Source of the DNA: an uncultured Bacteroides sp.
GTDB lineage: Bacteria > Bacteroidota > Bacteroidia > Bacteroidales > Bacteroidaceae
Direction: 5' to 3'
NCBI RefSeq assembly: GCF_905207245.1
Contig: NZ_CAJLKP010000016.1
Coordinates: 21,069 to 85,068, forward strand
DNA length: 64,000 nucleotides
Shown: in pieces, positions 10,101-17,549 of the stretch
How positions within the stretch are numbered: position 1 is the first letter of the stretch
Layout: every line of letters starts with the position of its first letter
The notes under the pieces: model-generated
What the model was told of the DNA's origin: nothing
The model's input: only the letters and a program-made list of their open reading frames with translations
Databases searched by the model: none
Made by a program: the position numbers and the translations under genes

Positions 10101-10239
10101 TTTCGGCACACGAGATAAATTCGGGACAATCCCAAAAACTGGCAGTAGGTTCAATCGTCATTCCATATACAAAAGCTGCTATCACAAAGACAATCCACCC
10201 ACTAAAATCATTCCACTTTTTAAATAATAAGTTGCTCAT
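7105..10239 (-). CDS. DUF2723 integral membrane protein (GT117 / TMEM260-like)
   Basis: The 1044-residue protein has many membrane helices in its first 560 or so residues and a large soluble C-terminal half. The N-terminal motif TIEPTASFWDCPEF (about 28-41) with GHPPGAPFY (about 51-59) marks the DUF2723 family. Its acidic pair in a first extracytoplasmic loop resembles GT-C glycosyltransferases, and the human relative TMEM260 is an O-mannosyltransferase. A role in sugar transfer to exported proteins is therefore plausible but not shown. The C-terminal part holds a TPR-like stretch (ELIIQGDPARAKKVLAYAEQ). A TAACTTTG box on this strand (10262-10269) may be its -7 element, though no matching TTTG was found. 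Confidence 0.85.
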   Translation of the reverse strand: MSNLLFKKWNDFSGWIVFVIAAFVYGMTIEPTASFWDCPEFISCAEKLQVGHPPGAPFYMLVGNLFTQFASDPSQVSWMVNFLNALLSAGCILFLFWSITRLVRYLIINDGQNLSTADVIIIWGSGFVGALAYTFSDTFWFSAVEGEVYAFSSFLTALVFWMILRWQDESDSIYGDRWLILIAYIIGLSIGVHLLNLLCIPAIVLVFYYQKYRTISLKGVAAAIAISGLLILFILFVYIPGMADMGGWFELLFVNVFGLPFHTGLISFLALTFFVLAGAIYRFRKRVLHTSLWCLLMLTVGYTTYAVILIRANANTPLNENAPDNIFTLKSYLNREQYESAPLLYGKTYASEPEYVPEGDYYRVKTTKGSAVYRPDKEEGKYKIIRHKEEVCYTQNMLFPRMWSERMASSYKNWTGGNEAAPTQKENLTYFITYQLNYMYWRYFLWNFVGRQNDVQGSGEPEHGNWITGISWLDNLRLGDQSLLPESLRQNKGHNVFYGLPLLLGLFGIYWQWNRSKKGKQQFSVLFFLFFMTGLAIVLYLNQTPGQPRERDYAYAGSFYAFAIWIGIGAAGLCDALRRKTTSTVQVGVLMTICLLIPVQMATQTWDDHDRSARFTCRDFGANYLMSLPDTGNPIIFCNGDNDTFPLWYNQDTEEVRRDTRVCNLSYAQTDWYIYQQQCPLYDAPGLPISWNKNQYQEGKNEYVPVRPELKKQIEELYRKHPEEARDSFGEDPFEVKNILKYWIFSERQEFNVIPTDTINIHIDKDALLRSGIMLPEAIRHLKGEELKDAIPDKLYIPLKDIRMLNKVDLLMLEILANCNWERPLYLAISVGSVSKLKFDNYFVQEGLAFRFTPFDYKKWGDADENRPYAVDVERLYDNVMNRYKYGGLNTPGLYLDETTLRTCWYHRRLFAQLAKELIIQGDPARAKKVLAYAEQAVPGYNVPETYESGSYSIATAYAALGEKMKAITLTEHLIAEAEDYINWAFSLKGNRMEMVRNDCIYKFWQWNQCNELLKQVDEERYKESNRWFEDKYALFAPNMGYKN

Positions 10240-10381
10240 TGTTCTGTAACTTTTTTGTTTGCAAAGTTATAGAACAGACCTATAAAAGAGAAGAAATTTA
10301 CCGGACGAGCACGGACATCCCGGAAACATAGTCAACTGATAACCAGCAATATCACATTACCAATTACAGACAAATCCAGAC

Positions 10382-11470
10382 CTACAATGATTTTACAATA
10401 TCTTCCAACGATTCTTTAGAGTTTGCCAACATCAGTTTCTCCGTTTTTATTCTGGAGATTCTCCGGGTCAGAGTCTCAACAGTCAGTTTCATTAAATCAG
10501 CAAAACAAGCAGGCTGAACGCCTTCGCGTAAAAAGGCACATACCCTTAAATCCTCTTCCGTAAGTTTCGGACTTATCCCTCTCAATTTAGATACAAGTCC
10601 GTAAACACTTTCCTGAAGTCGCAAAAGTTCTGTCCAGTCTTTCTCAGAGAAAAAAGATATTTTGGAAGATAAAGCCGTTCGTTCCTTCAACTGACGTACT
10701 TTTGAGACAACCGGAGAACTTTCATAAATATGTTGTTGGAGGGATTGATATTTTTCTTCAAGATAATTACATTGCATCACCAGTTTGTCAGATTCGACCT
10801 CTTTCATCTGCATTTCTTCCTTAAAGATATCCAGTTGTGAATGTACAGACAAATGTTTCTTCCAAAGTAACCCGAGCAAGAGAGACATAACACCTAACAG
10901 ACCTAAGGCAGAAGATAAAATGACAGTAGAGTTATCTTTACTATCAATCAGCATCAACTGGCTGGCGTATGCTTTTCTTTCCATTTCCAGCGCTTCGTCA
11001 AAGTTTTTATATTTCTGATAATACAGGCTACATCTCTTGCAAATCTTAGTCATTTGCTCATATTCTTCTGCTTGTGCAGCTAATTTTATTGCTTCTTTGA
11101 AATGAGCTTCGGCATCTTTTTCCCGATTCAAATCACTTTCTACACATGCCAGATAATAATAGGCTCTCGACTTTTGAAGTTCATTTCCGTATTGTTCATA
11201 ATAAGATACGGCCTGACGAATCTGATTATCAGAAGAATGAGGTATATTCTTATCTTCGTTGAATTGAGTACAAAGCAAATTATATTCTGCAAGTTGCGCC
11301 TCATTCATTTGGTCCATCCGAATAGTTTCAAGAATAATGGATGCCGTATCCGGATCTTGCTCTATTAATTGGGCGGCTTTGTCCAATCCTTGTTTCACAT
11401 TAGCCCCCTCCGGGTGACATGCAACCAAAGAAAGGACAAATACATACAATAAAACTCGAAGATTACCCAT
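10382..11470 (-). CDS. TPR-containing membrane-anchored regulator-like lipoprotein
   Basis: The frame is open to an ATG at 11623, but the start at 11470 (MGNLRVLLYVFVLSLVACHPEG) gives a lipoprotein signal with Cys in the lipobox, so I prefer it. TPR-like helices follow (AYYYLACVESDLNREKDAEAHF), then a hydrophobic segment (VILSSALGLLGVMSLLLGLLW), a coiled coil, and a C-terminal helical part with helix-turn-helix character (LTEEDLRVCAFLREGV...TVETLTRRISRIK). The order TPR, membrane, coiled coil, HTH-like tail is common to a class of Bacteroides proteins often annotated as regulators. Target and signal unknown; it stands alone here. Confidence 0.65.
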   Translation of the reverse strand: MGNLRVLLYVFVLSLVACHPEGANVKQGLDKAAQLIEQDPDTASIILETIRMDQMNEAQLAEYNLLCTQFNEDKNIPHSSDNQIRQAVSYYEQYGNELQKSRAYYYLACVESDLNREKDAEAHFKEAIKLAAQAEEYEQMTKICKRCSLYYQKYKNFDEALEMERKAYASQLMLIDSKDNSTVILSSALGLLGVMSLLLGLLWKKHLSVHSQLDIFKEEMQMKEVESDKLVMQCNYLEEKYQSLQQHIYESSPVVSKVRQLKERTALSSKISFFSEKDWTELLRLQESVYGLVSKLRGISPKLTEEDLRVCAFLREGVQPACFADLMKLTVETLTRRISRIKTEKLMLANSKESLEDIVKSL

Positions 11471-11625
11471 AGTCTTAATTTTTAATCTCTGCATACAAAT
11501 ATGCGACAAAATTATAAGATTATTGTTAGAGTAGCGAATATTTCTTTCTATAACTCTTATCGGCACAATTCCGAATGTGCCTTCAAAAGTATCTGCGAGC
11601 TCTTCCCGAACTTTTCTATACAAAA

Positions 11626-11657
11626 TTTGCTTATTTGCCCGAAAAATCGTATATTTG
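11626..11657 (+). promoter_or_regulatory. Bacteroides-type promoter for the 283-residue protein gene
   Basis: TTTG at 11626-11629 and TATATTTG at 11650-11657 with a 20-base spacer match the Bacteroides -33/-7 consensus. The gene begins at 11676, which gives a leader of only about a dozen bases. Confidence 0.65.
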
Positions 11658-11675
11658 ACTTAAACAAGTCAGATT

Positions 11676-12527
11676 ATGTCAAATCCGATTATTCCGGGCA
11701 TATCCGAAGCTGAACAAGACCTGTTGTATAAAAAACTAAACGAATACAATCTGGGAAGAGCCTCTTACAAAGAGGCTGGTGCCTATCTTGTTGTGTTGCC
11801 TCGTCCCGAATATCCCCGCTATTCATTATGGATTTATTCGCCCCTGCCCGAACGGCAGTCCATCTTTTACATTCAGGACCTTTCCGAAGATATCAATGAG
11901 AGTTTGCGGGTGGCAAGTAGTTTGTTTTATTATTCTCCACGCTGCATACTACTGGTGGAATACAATGCCAAACGCATGCAAAGCAGAGGAGACGACATTA
12001 TTTCCATCGGTAAATATCACGGGCATTTCCTTCACGAAATCTTTCGCATCGACCCGGGATATATCAGTTGGGTTGCTTATAAGTTCACCCCACGCATCCC
12101 CAAGCAGGAACGTTTTGTACAGATTGCGCAGATATATCACTCCGTCCATCTCGATATCCAGAAACAACAGGCACGGCAGAAATATTCCACCAGCCGTTTT
12201 CTGGGGAAGGAAGGGGAGAAAGTGGCAGACCTTACCTTGAAAGTGCTCCGCGTGCGACTGGAAGACGATCCTTACAAGACCATCGTAAAAGGAAATACCC
12301 CTTATTTCTACGTCCGGCAGATACTTACGCTGGAAGATTCTATCGGTAACCTCGTCACTTTCCGGACAAGTGCCCGCACAGCAAGCCGAGAGTCGTGCCA
12401 ACTGCCGGGCACGGAACATGCTTTCCAGCCGGGAGAAACGGTATACATTGTTTCGGCACGCATCGCACGCACCTACACTTCGGGAAATAAGCAGTACACC
12501 CGCCTCAATTATGTTAAGTTTAAATAA
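11676..12527 (+). CDS. Hypothetical protein with ExoX-like C-terminal module
   Basis: The 283-residue cytoplasmic protein has no signal peptide. Its middle section (about 105-140, DDIISIGKYHGHFLHEIFRIDPGYISWV) closely follows the short module found at the C terminus of exonuclease X relatives (consensus: ...GKYKG...EI...DPGYL.W). The nuclease domain itself is absent. The last third (about 190-283) is beta-rich, with conserved-looking hydrophobic strands. The first 100 residues match no family I recognise. It is read alone from its own promoter, immediately upstream of the TPP riboswitch. A nucleic-acid or nucleotide-binding role is possible but only inferred. Confidence 0.6.
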   Translation: MSNPIIPGISEAEQDLLYKKLNEYNLGRASYKEAGAYLVVLPRPEYPRYSLWIYSPLPERQSIFYIQDLSEDINESLRVASSLFYYSPRCILLVEYNAKRMQSRGDDIISIGKYHGHFLHEIFRIDPGYISWVAYKFTPRIPKQERFVQIAQIYHSVHLDIQKQQARQKYSTSRFLGKEGEKVADLTLKVLRVRLEDDPYKTIVKGNTPYFYVRQILTLEDSIGNLVTFRTSARTASRESCQLPGTEHAFQPGETVYIVSARIARTYTSGNKQYTRLNYVKFK

Positions 12528-12584
12528 GCTTAAAATATAAGCCGTTATCTTTCCTGTTAAAAACATTCGTCCTTACTTTACCGG

Positions 12585-12664
12585 CAGAAAAGGGGGTGCT
12601 ATAAAAATAGCTGAGATTATACCCAATGAACCTGATACGGTTAGTACCGTCGAAGGGAATTTTC
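12585..12664 (+). ncRNA. TPP riboswitch (THI element)
   Basis: The segment has the conserved TPP aptamer blocks in order: GGGGTGCT, CTGAGATTATACCC, GAACCTGATACGGTTAGTACCGTCGAAGGGAA. The pyrimidine-sensing CTGAGA and the pyrophosphate-sensing arm are both intact. It lies 74 bases upstream of thiE and should lower expression of the thiE-thiC-thi4 genes when thiamine diphosphate is abundant. Confidence 0.95.
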
Positions 12665-12737
12665 TTTCTATATTCTACTATTCGTTTATACTACTATCCC
12701 TTTCTGTAAGTAGAACCTCTAAAAATTCAGAGTTTGA

Positions 12738-13358
12738 ATGTTTGACGTACAATTCATTACGCATTTTACGGCATCTATTTCATACTTGGACTCCGCACGT
12801 ATAGCCCTCGAAGGAGGATGTCGCTGGGTACAGCTTCGGATGAAAGACGCTTCCGAAGATGAACTGAAAGCCACAGCCATACGCGTGCAGGACCTCTGCC
12901 GCCAATACGGGGCTACCTTCATCATTGATGACCACGTAGACCTGGTGAAACAAATTGGTGCGGACGGTGTCCATTTAGGAAAATTGGATATGCCGATAAA
13001 AGAAGCAAGGGAGAGACTTGGTAAAGGTTTCATTATCGGTGGAACCGCCAACACTTTTGAGGACATCAGGCAGCATGTTGCCGATGGCGCAGACTACATT
13101 GGTTGCGGTCCCTTCCGTTTCACCACCACCAAACAAAAATTATCACCCATCCTAGGACTGGACGGCTATCGCTCCATCCTGACGCGAATGAAAGAAGAAG
13201 GTCTTTCAATTCCTATCGTCGGCATTGGTGGAATTACGCGTGAGGATATTCCGGCATTGAAAGCCGTAGGACTAAACGGGATAGCACTGAGCGGTGGAAT
13301 CCTGAAAGCCGGAAATCCGGTGCGTGAGATGGAGACAATCATACAACTGACCGAATAA
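12738..13358 (+). CDS. thiE: Thiamine phosphate synthase ThiE
   Basis: The 206-residue TIM-barrel enzyme couples hydroxymethylpyrimidine diphosphate and the thiazole phosphate into thiamine phosphate. Visible motifs are WVQLRMKDAS, IIDDHVDLV, GADGVHLGKLD and GCGPFRFTTTK, all in family order, with the phosphate-binding GIGGI and ALSGG loops near the end. It is the first gene behind the TPP riboswitch and is followed after 17 bases by thiC. A second homologue of the same fold lies at 16116-16733 on the other strand. Confidence 0.93.
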   Translation: MFDVQFITHFTASISYLDSARIALEGGCRWVQLRMKDASEDELKATAIRVQDLCRQYGATFIIDDHVDLVKQIGADGVHLGKLDMPIKEARERLGKGFIIGGTANTFEDIRQHVADGADYIGCGPFRFTTTKQKLSPILGLDGYRSILTRMKEEGLSIPIVGIGGITREDIPALKAVGLNGIALSGGILKAGNPVREMETIIQLTE

Positions 13359-13375
13359 CAATCAATAATTGAACC

Positions 13376-15067
13376 ATGGAAGATAAAACAAAAATCACCT
13401 ATCCCGATTCCGAGAAAGTCTACATGCAGGGTGAGCTTTTTCCTTACCTGAAAGTGGGCATGAGAAAAGTGAATCTGACGCCTACCGTAGTAGTGGAAAA
13501 CGGGAAGAAAATCATCACGGAAAATGCGCCCGTGTACATCTACGACACAAGTGGAGCATACAGTGACCCGAACCAGAAAGTCGACTTAAAGAAAGGCCTG
13601 CCCCGCCTCCGCGAACCGTGGATACAGGAGCGGGAAGTGGAACGGCTGACGGAAATCAGCTCCGAATACGGCAAGATGCGCCTGGCAGACAAGAGCCTCG
13701 ACTCTCTCCGTTTTGAACATATCACCCTGCCCTACCGTGCCAAAGCGGGCAAGCAAGTTACGCAAATGTACTATGCCAAAAAAGGAATTGTCACACCGGA
13801 AATGGAGTACGTTGCCATTCGCGAAAACATGAACTGCAAGGAATTGGGCATAGAAACTTACATCACACCGGAGTTTGTGCGGGATGAAATTGCAGCAGGA
13901 CGTGCCGCACTGCCTGCCAACATCAACCATCCTGAGGCCGAACCCATGATTATCGGTTCCAAATTCCTCGTCAAGATAAATACGAATATCGGAAACTCCG
14001 CCACTTCTTCCACTATCGAAGAGGAAGTGGAAAAGGCTGTATGGAGCTGCAAATGGGGAGGCGATACACTGATGGACTTGTCCACAGGGGAGAACATCCA
14101 CGAAACACGGGAATGGATTATTCGCAACTGTCCTGTTCCGGTGGGCACAGTTCCCATGTATCAGGCCATGGAGAAGGTGCGCGGAAAAGCCGAAGACCTG
14201 ACTTGGGAATTATTCCGGGATACCCTCATCGAACAGTGCGAACAGGGAGTGGATTACTTCACTATCCACTGCGGTATTCGCCTGAAGAATATACATTTCG
14301 CTAACGAACGACTTTGCGGAATGGTGAGCCGGGGCGGAAGCATCATTTCGCAATGGTGCAAAACGCATCAGAAGGAGAGCTTCCTCTATGAGCATTTTGA
14401 TGATATATGCGATATATGTGCGCAATATGATGTCGCTCTTTCATTGGGTGATGGTTTGCGTCCGGGAGCCATACGGGATGCCAATGACCAGGCACAGTTT
14501 GCTGAACTGGACACAATGGGGGAACTCGTAGAACGTGCCTGGGCAAAGAATGTACAGGCATTCATCGAAGGTCCGGGACACGTGCCGATGCATAAAATCA
14601 AAGAGAACATGGACCGCCAGATAGAGAAGTGCCACGGAGCACCATTCTATACCCTCGGCCCGTTGGTGACAGACGTTGCACCGGGATATGACCACATTAC
14701 AAGCGCCATCGGAGCTGCACAAATCGGTTGGTACGGAACAGCGATGCTTTGTTATGTGACTCCGAAGGAACACCTTGCTCTGCCACAAAAAGAGGATGTG
14801 CGTGTAGGCGTAGTCACTTATAAGATTGCCGCACATGCCGCCGACCTTGCCAAAGGACATCCGGGGGCGGAAGTCCGGGACGATGCTTTGAGTAAGGCAC
14901 GTTATGAATTCCGCTGGAAAGATCAGTTCAACCTGAGCCTTGATCCGGAAAGGGCACTCCAATATTATAAGGAAGCCAATCACCTGAACGGGAAGTACTG
15001 CACCATGTGCGGACCTAATTTCTGTGCTATGCGCATTAGTCAGCAGTTGAAGGATTGCAATGAATGA
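13376..15067 (+). CDS. thiC: Phosphomethylpyrimidine synthase ThiC
   Basis: This radical-SAM enzyme rearranges aminoimidazole ribonucleotide into the pyrimidine moiety of thiamine. The 563 residues match the usual length. The atypical C-terminal cluster motif CxxCxxxxC is present as CTMCGPNFC (Cys about 542, 545 and 550). Other family blocks such as NINHPEAEPMIIGSKF, FTIHCGI, MVSRGGSI and EGPGHVPMH are intact. It is the second gene of the riboswitch operon. Confidence 0.97.
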   Translation: MEDKTKITYPDSEKVYMQGELFPYLKVGMRKVNLTPTVVVENGKKIITENAPVYIYDTSGAYSDPNQKVDLKKGLPRLREPWIQEREVERLTEISSEYGKMRLADKSLDSLRFEHITLPYRAKAGKQVTQMYYAKKGIVTPEMEYVAIRENMNCKELGIETYITPEFVRDEIAAGRAALPANINHPEAEPMIIGSKFLVKINTNIGNSATSSTIEEEVEKAVWSCKWGGDTLMDLSTGENIHETREWIIRNCPVPVGTVPMYQAMEKVRGKAEDLTWELFRDTLIEQCEQGVDYFTIHCGIRLKNIHFANERLCGMVSRGGSIISQWCKTHQKESFLYEHFDDICDICAQYDVALSLGDGLRPGAIRDANDQAQFAELDTMGELVERAWAKNVQAFIEGPGHVPMHKIKENMDRQIEKCHGAPFYTLGPLVTDVAPGYDHITSAIGAAQIGWYGTAMLCYVTPKEHLALPQKEDVRVGVVTYKIAAHAADLAKGHPGAEVRDDALSKARYEFRWKDQFNLSLDPERALQYYKEANHLNGKYCTMCGPNFCAMRISQQLKDCNE

Positions 15068-15154
15068 GCTACTAGCTACTAGCTACAAGCTACAAGTGCT
15101 TTGCCGTTTCATAGCGCAGCCACTTGTAGCTTGTAGCTTGTAGCTCGTAGCTTA
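15066..15154. repeat. Inverted block of 7-base tandem repeats between thiC and thi4
   Basis: Bases 15066-15098 are tandem AGCTACt/a units and 15121-15154 hold the inverse units (tGTAGCT). The last 18 bases of the left arm (AGCTACAAGCTACAAGTG) pair perfectly with the right arm; the outer units pair with a few mismatches. The loop is 22 bases. It starts at the thiC stop codon and lies inside the thiamine operon, so it may set the relative level of thi4 or protect the thiC message end. Confidence 0.85.
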
Positions 15155-15184
15155 TAACATATTACTTTTTAAACTTATTATATT

Positions 15185-15958
15185 ATGATTGAAACAAAAG
15201 TATCCAAAGGTATCATCAGTACCTATTTTGAAAAATTAGAGAGGAATCTTGACTTGGACGTTGCTATTGTCGGTGGTGGTCCCTCAGGGATAGTAGCCGC
15301 TTATTATCTGGCAAAGGCCGGATTAAAGGTGGCACAGTTCGACCGTAAACTTGCTCCCGGCGGCGGTATGTGGGGCGGTGCCATGATGTTCAACCAGATT
15401 GTGATTCAGGAAGAAGCGATTGACATTGTAAAGGAATTCAATATCAACCATGAGAAGTATGAAGACGGACTGTATGTAATGGACTCGGTAGAAAGCACTT
15501 CTGCCCTGCTCTATCAGGCTGTTCATGCAGGTGCCACCATCTTCAACTGCTACTCTGTAGAAGATGTCATCTTCAAAAACAACACAGTGAACGGAGTTGT
15601 AGTAAACTGGACTCCCGTATTGCGTGAAGGCATGCACGTAGACCCGTTGAACATTCTCGCCAAGATAGTAGTGGACGGAACAGGACATGACAGCGAAATA
15701 GCTGCCACCGTAGCACGCAAAAATGGTATCCGTCTGGCAACAGAAACAGGTGGTGTGATTGGCGAGCGTTCTCTGGACGTAGTGGCAGGAGAAGATGAAG
15801 TAGTAAACGGAACGAAAGAAATCTATCCGGGACTCTATGTTTGCGTTATGGCTGCCTCCGCCGTTTCGGGCACTCCCCGTATGGGACCGATCTTTGGAGG
15901 AATGTTGATGTCCGGTAAAAAGGTAGCTGAGGAAATTATCGCGAAACTGAAGAAGTAA
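15185..15958 (+). CDS. thi4: Thi4-type thiazole synthase (sulfide-dependent class)
   Basis: The 257-residue protein has the nucleotide-binding motif VAIVGGGPSGIVAAYYLA (about 26-43), then APGGGMWGGAMMFN, a GTGHDSEIAA block (about 165-174) and SGTPRMGPIFGGMLMSG near the end, which together define the Thi4 family. Eukaryotic Thi4 donates the sulfur of an active-site Cys and works once; archaeal and some bacterial members lack that Cys and use free sulfide. The residue aligned by eye seven places after GHD is Val, and the only Cys residues are in FNCYSV and YVCVMA, so this is the non-suicide class. It supplies the thiazole for ThiE; no thiG, thiH or thiS gene is in the window. Confidence 0.88.
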   Translation: MIETKVSKGIISTYFEKLERNLDLDVAIVGGGPSGIVAAYYLAKAGLKVAQFDRKLAPGGGMWGGAMMFNQIVIQEEAIDIVKEFNINHEKYEDGLYVMDSVESTSALLYQAVHAGATIFNCYSVEDVIFKNNTVNGVVVNWTPVLREGMHVDPLNILAKIVVDGTGHDSEIAATVARKNGIRLATETGGVIGERSLDVVAGEDEVVNGTKEIYPGLYVCVMAASAVSGTPRMGPIFGGMLMSGKKVAEEIIAKLKK

Positions 15959-15997
15959 TTTCTCAGAAGCCACTATTTACCAAGGTAGGCAATTTGT

Positions 15998-16091
15998 TCA
16001 CCACATATTACACGAATTTGCACAGATAAAAGAGGAAACGATTGATTCTCTATATTTGTAATCTGCAAAAAATCAGTGTAATATGTGGTGA
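15998..16091. repeat. Inverted repeat between convergent thi4 and ThiE/TenI genes
   Basis: The 16-base arm TCACCACATATTACAC (15998-16013) is perfectly repeated in inverse at 16076-16091, and the stem continues imperfectly inward (AATTTGCACAGAT against ATCTGCAAAAAAT). It sits between the 3' ends of two convergent genes, as a two-way terminator or transcript-end structure would. Confidence 0.8.
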
Positions 16092-16115
16092 TTTTCGGCA
16101 TACTCTTGTATAGAC

Positions 16116-16718
16116 TTATCCTGCAATCTTTTTCAGCCTCCTGAAATGAGCAAGCAACGCTTCGGCATCTTTCCATGTATGGTAACGGTTCCAGATATCT
16201 CCTAATAAAGCTGCACCGCCAAAGCCAAGAGACTTTATTTCTGCAAGGTTCGCCTCACTTATTCCGCCTAAAGCTACTACTTTTTCATGGATGACTCCAC
16301 TTTCCTGTGCTTGTTTCAACTCATCCTTAGAATATCCCGAGCGATATCCCTGCTTGGAAATGCTATCGTAAACAGGACTCATAAGCACATAATTGAACAG
16401 GGAAACTGTAGTTTCCACTTCTTCCAAGCTATGGCAGGCACGACTCAGTATTCCCTCATAATTCGCAGGCGCCTCCGGATGACGGGAATTCAAGTGAATT
16501 CCGCCTAGAAGATACTTATCTTTCAAAGAAAAGAAATCATGAATGACAATCCGGGTTCTATATTCCGGAGCAATACCTTGCAGCAGATTTTCTACCGCAC
16601 GAACATCCGCATCCGGTTTGCGTACATGCAGCAAGTCCAGTCCGGCTTTAAATAACTCAGTGACGACGCGTGCTTCATCCGGAATAAAATCCGGAGAGGT
16701 GATAATAATCAGTTTCAT
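16116..16718 (-). CDS. ThiE/TenI-family protein
   Basis: About 200 residues from the start MKLIIITSPDF at 16718 (an upstream ATG at 16733 would overlap thiD). It has the same fold as ThiE: GLDLLHVRKPD, IVIHDFFSL, GGIHLNSRH, VLMSPVYDSISKQGY and ALGGI. The strongly conserved phosphate loop at GGAALLG is present. Family members are either thiamine phosphate synthases or TenI-like thiazole tautomerases. Because a full ThiE is encoded close by, a TenI-like aromatase role in the thiazole branch is a fair alternative. It follows thiD by 4 bases on the same strand. Confidence 0.75.
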   Translation of the reverse strand: MKLIIITSPDFIPDEARVVTELFKAGLDLLHVRKPDADVRAVENLLQGIAPEYRTRIVIHDFFSLKDKYLLGGIHLNSRHPEAPANYEGILSRACHSLEEVETTVSLFNYVLMSPVYDSISKQGYRSGYSKDELKQAQESGVIHEKVVALGGISEANLAEIKSLGFGGAALLGDIWNRYHTWKDAEALLAHFRRLKKIAG

Positions 16719-16722
16719 TTTT

Positions 16723-17541
16723 CTATTCTTCATTTACCGGATGCGTTGGAAACGGGAAATGCCACAAAGGACCATTCCCCTGCCCTATACGTAAATTTTT
16801 CCCGGCTTCGATGGTACGGGAAATGTATTCTTTGGCCTGTTCCACGGCTTCATACAAGGATGATCCTTGCGCCAGAAAAGTGGCAATGGCGGATGAAAGC
16901 GTGCATCCCGTACCGTGCAGGTTGGCGGAATGAATGCGCCTGCCGCCAAAGATATTCAGTTCTTTTCCGTCATAAAGTACATCGCACATTTCATGACCGG
17001 TCAGATGACCTCCTTTAATAAGAAAAGCACAGTGATATTTTTCGAATAACCGGCATGCGGCATCCTCCATTTCATCAATCGTCTGAACCGGTTGTTGCAA
17101 CAAGACTTCTGTTTCGTGCAGATTAGGAGTTACGAGAGTTACTTTCGGAATCAACTTAGTACGAATGGCTTCCACTGCCTCATCCGTCATCAGGCTATGC
17201 CCACTGGTAGAAACCATCACCGGGTCAAAAACCACTTTACGGGGAGAATACCGACGCAGTATCTGTACTATCTCATGGATAATCTCTACATTCCCGGTCA
17301 TACCTATTTTAATGGCATCCGGCTGCAAGTCTTCCATCACCGCCTGCATCTGTTGGCCTACCAACTCTGCCGCAACAGGATGAACGGCTTGCACACCCAA
17401 TGTATTCTGCACTGTGATGGCTGTGATAGCGGTAGCTGCGTAACCTCCAAGTGCCGAGACAGCTTTTATATCTGCCTGTATACCCGCGCCACCGGAACTG
17501 TCGGAACCGGCAACGGAAAGGATGATTACTTTCTTATCCAT
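16723..17541 (-). CDS. thiD: Hydroxymethylpyrimidine (phosphate) kinase ThiD
   Basis: The 272-residue ribokinase-fold enzyme phosphorylates hydroxymethylpyrimidine and its phosphate to the diphosphate used by ThiE. The motifs LSVAGSDSSGGAGIQADIK at the N terminus, DAIKIGMTG, VFDPVMVSTSGHSL and HGTGCTLSSAIA (anion hole and catalytic Asp region) are all present. It precedes the ThiE/TenI homologue and follows an oxidoreductase gene by 8 bases. It has no riboswitch of its own in view. Confidence 0.94.
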   Translation of the reverse strand: MDKKVIILSVAGSDSSGGAGIQADIKAVSALGGYAATAITAITVQNTLGVQAVHPVAAELVGQQMQAVMEDLQPDAIKIGMTGNVEIIHEIVQILRRYSPRKVVFDPVMVSTSGHSLMTDEAVEAIRTKLIPKVTLVTPNLHETEVLLQQPVQTIDEMEDAACRLFEKYHCAFLIKGGHLTGHEMCDVLYDGKELNIFGGRRIHSANLHGTGCTLSSAIATFLAQGSSLYEAVEQAKEYISRTIEAGKNLRIGQGNGPLWHFPFPTHPVNEE

Positions 17542-17549
17542 AAGTCAGG

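Noticed and set aside
11471..11623. N-terminal extension of the TPR regulator gene
   Set aside because: The lipoprotein signal begins at the ATG at 11470; the upstream residues show no signal and lie over the promoter region of the divergent gene.
15066..15154. CRISPR-like array
   Set aside because: The units are only 7 bases without spacers of constant length, and they invert in the middle, so it is a hairpin.
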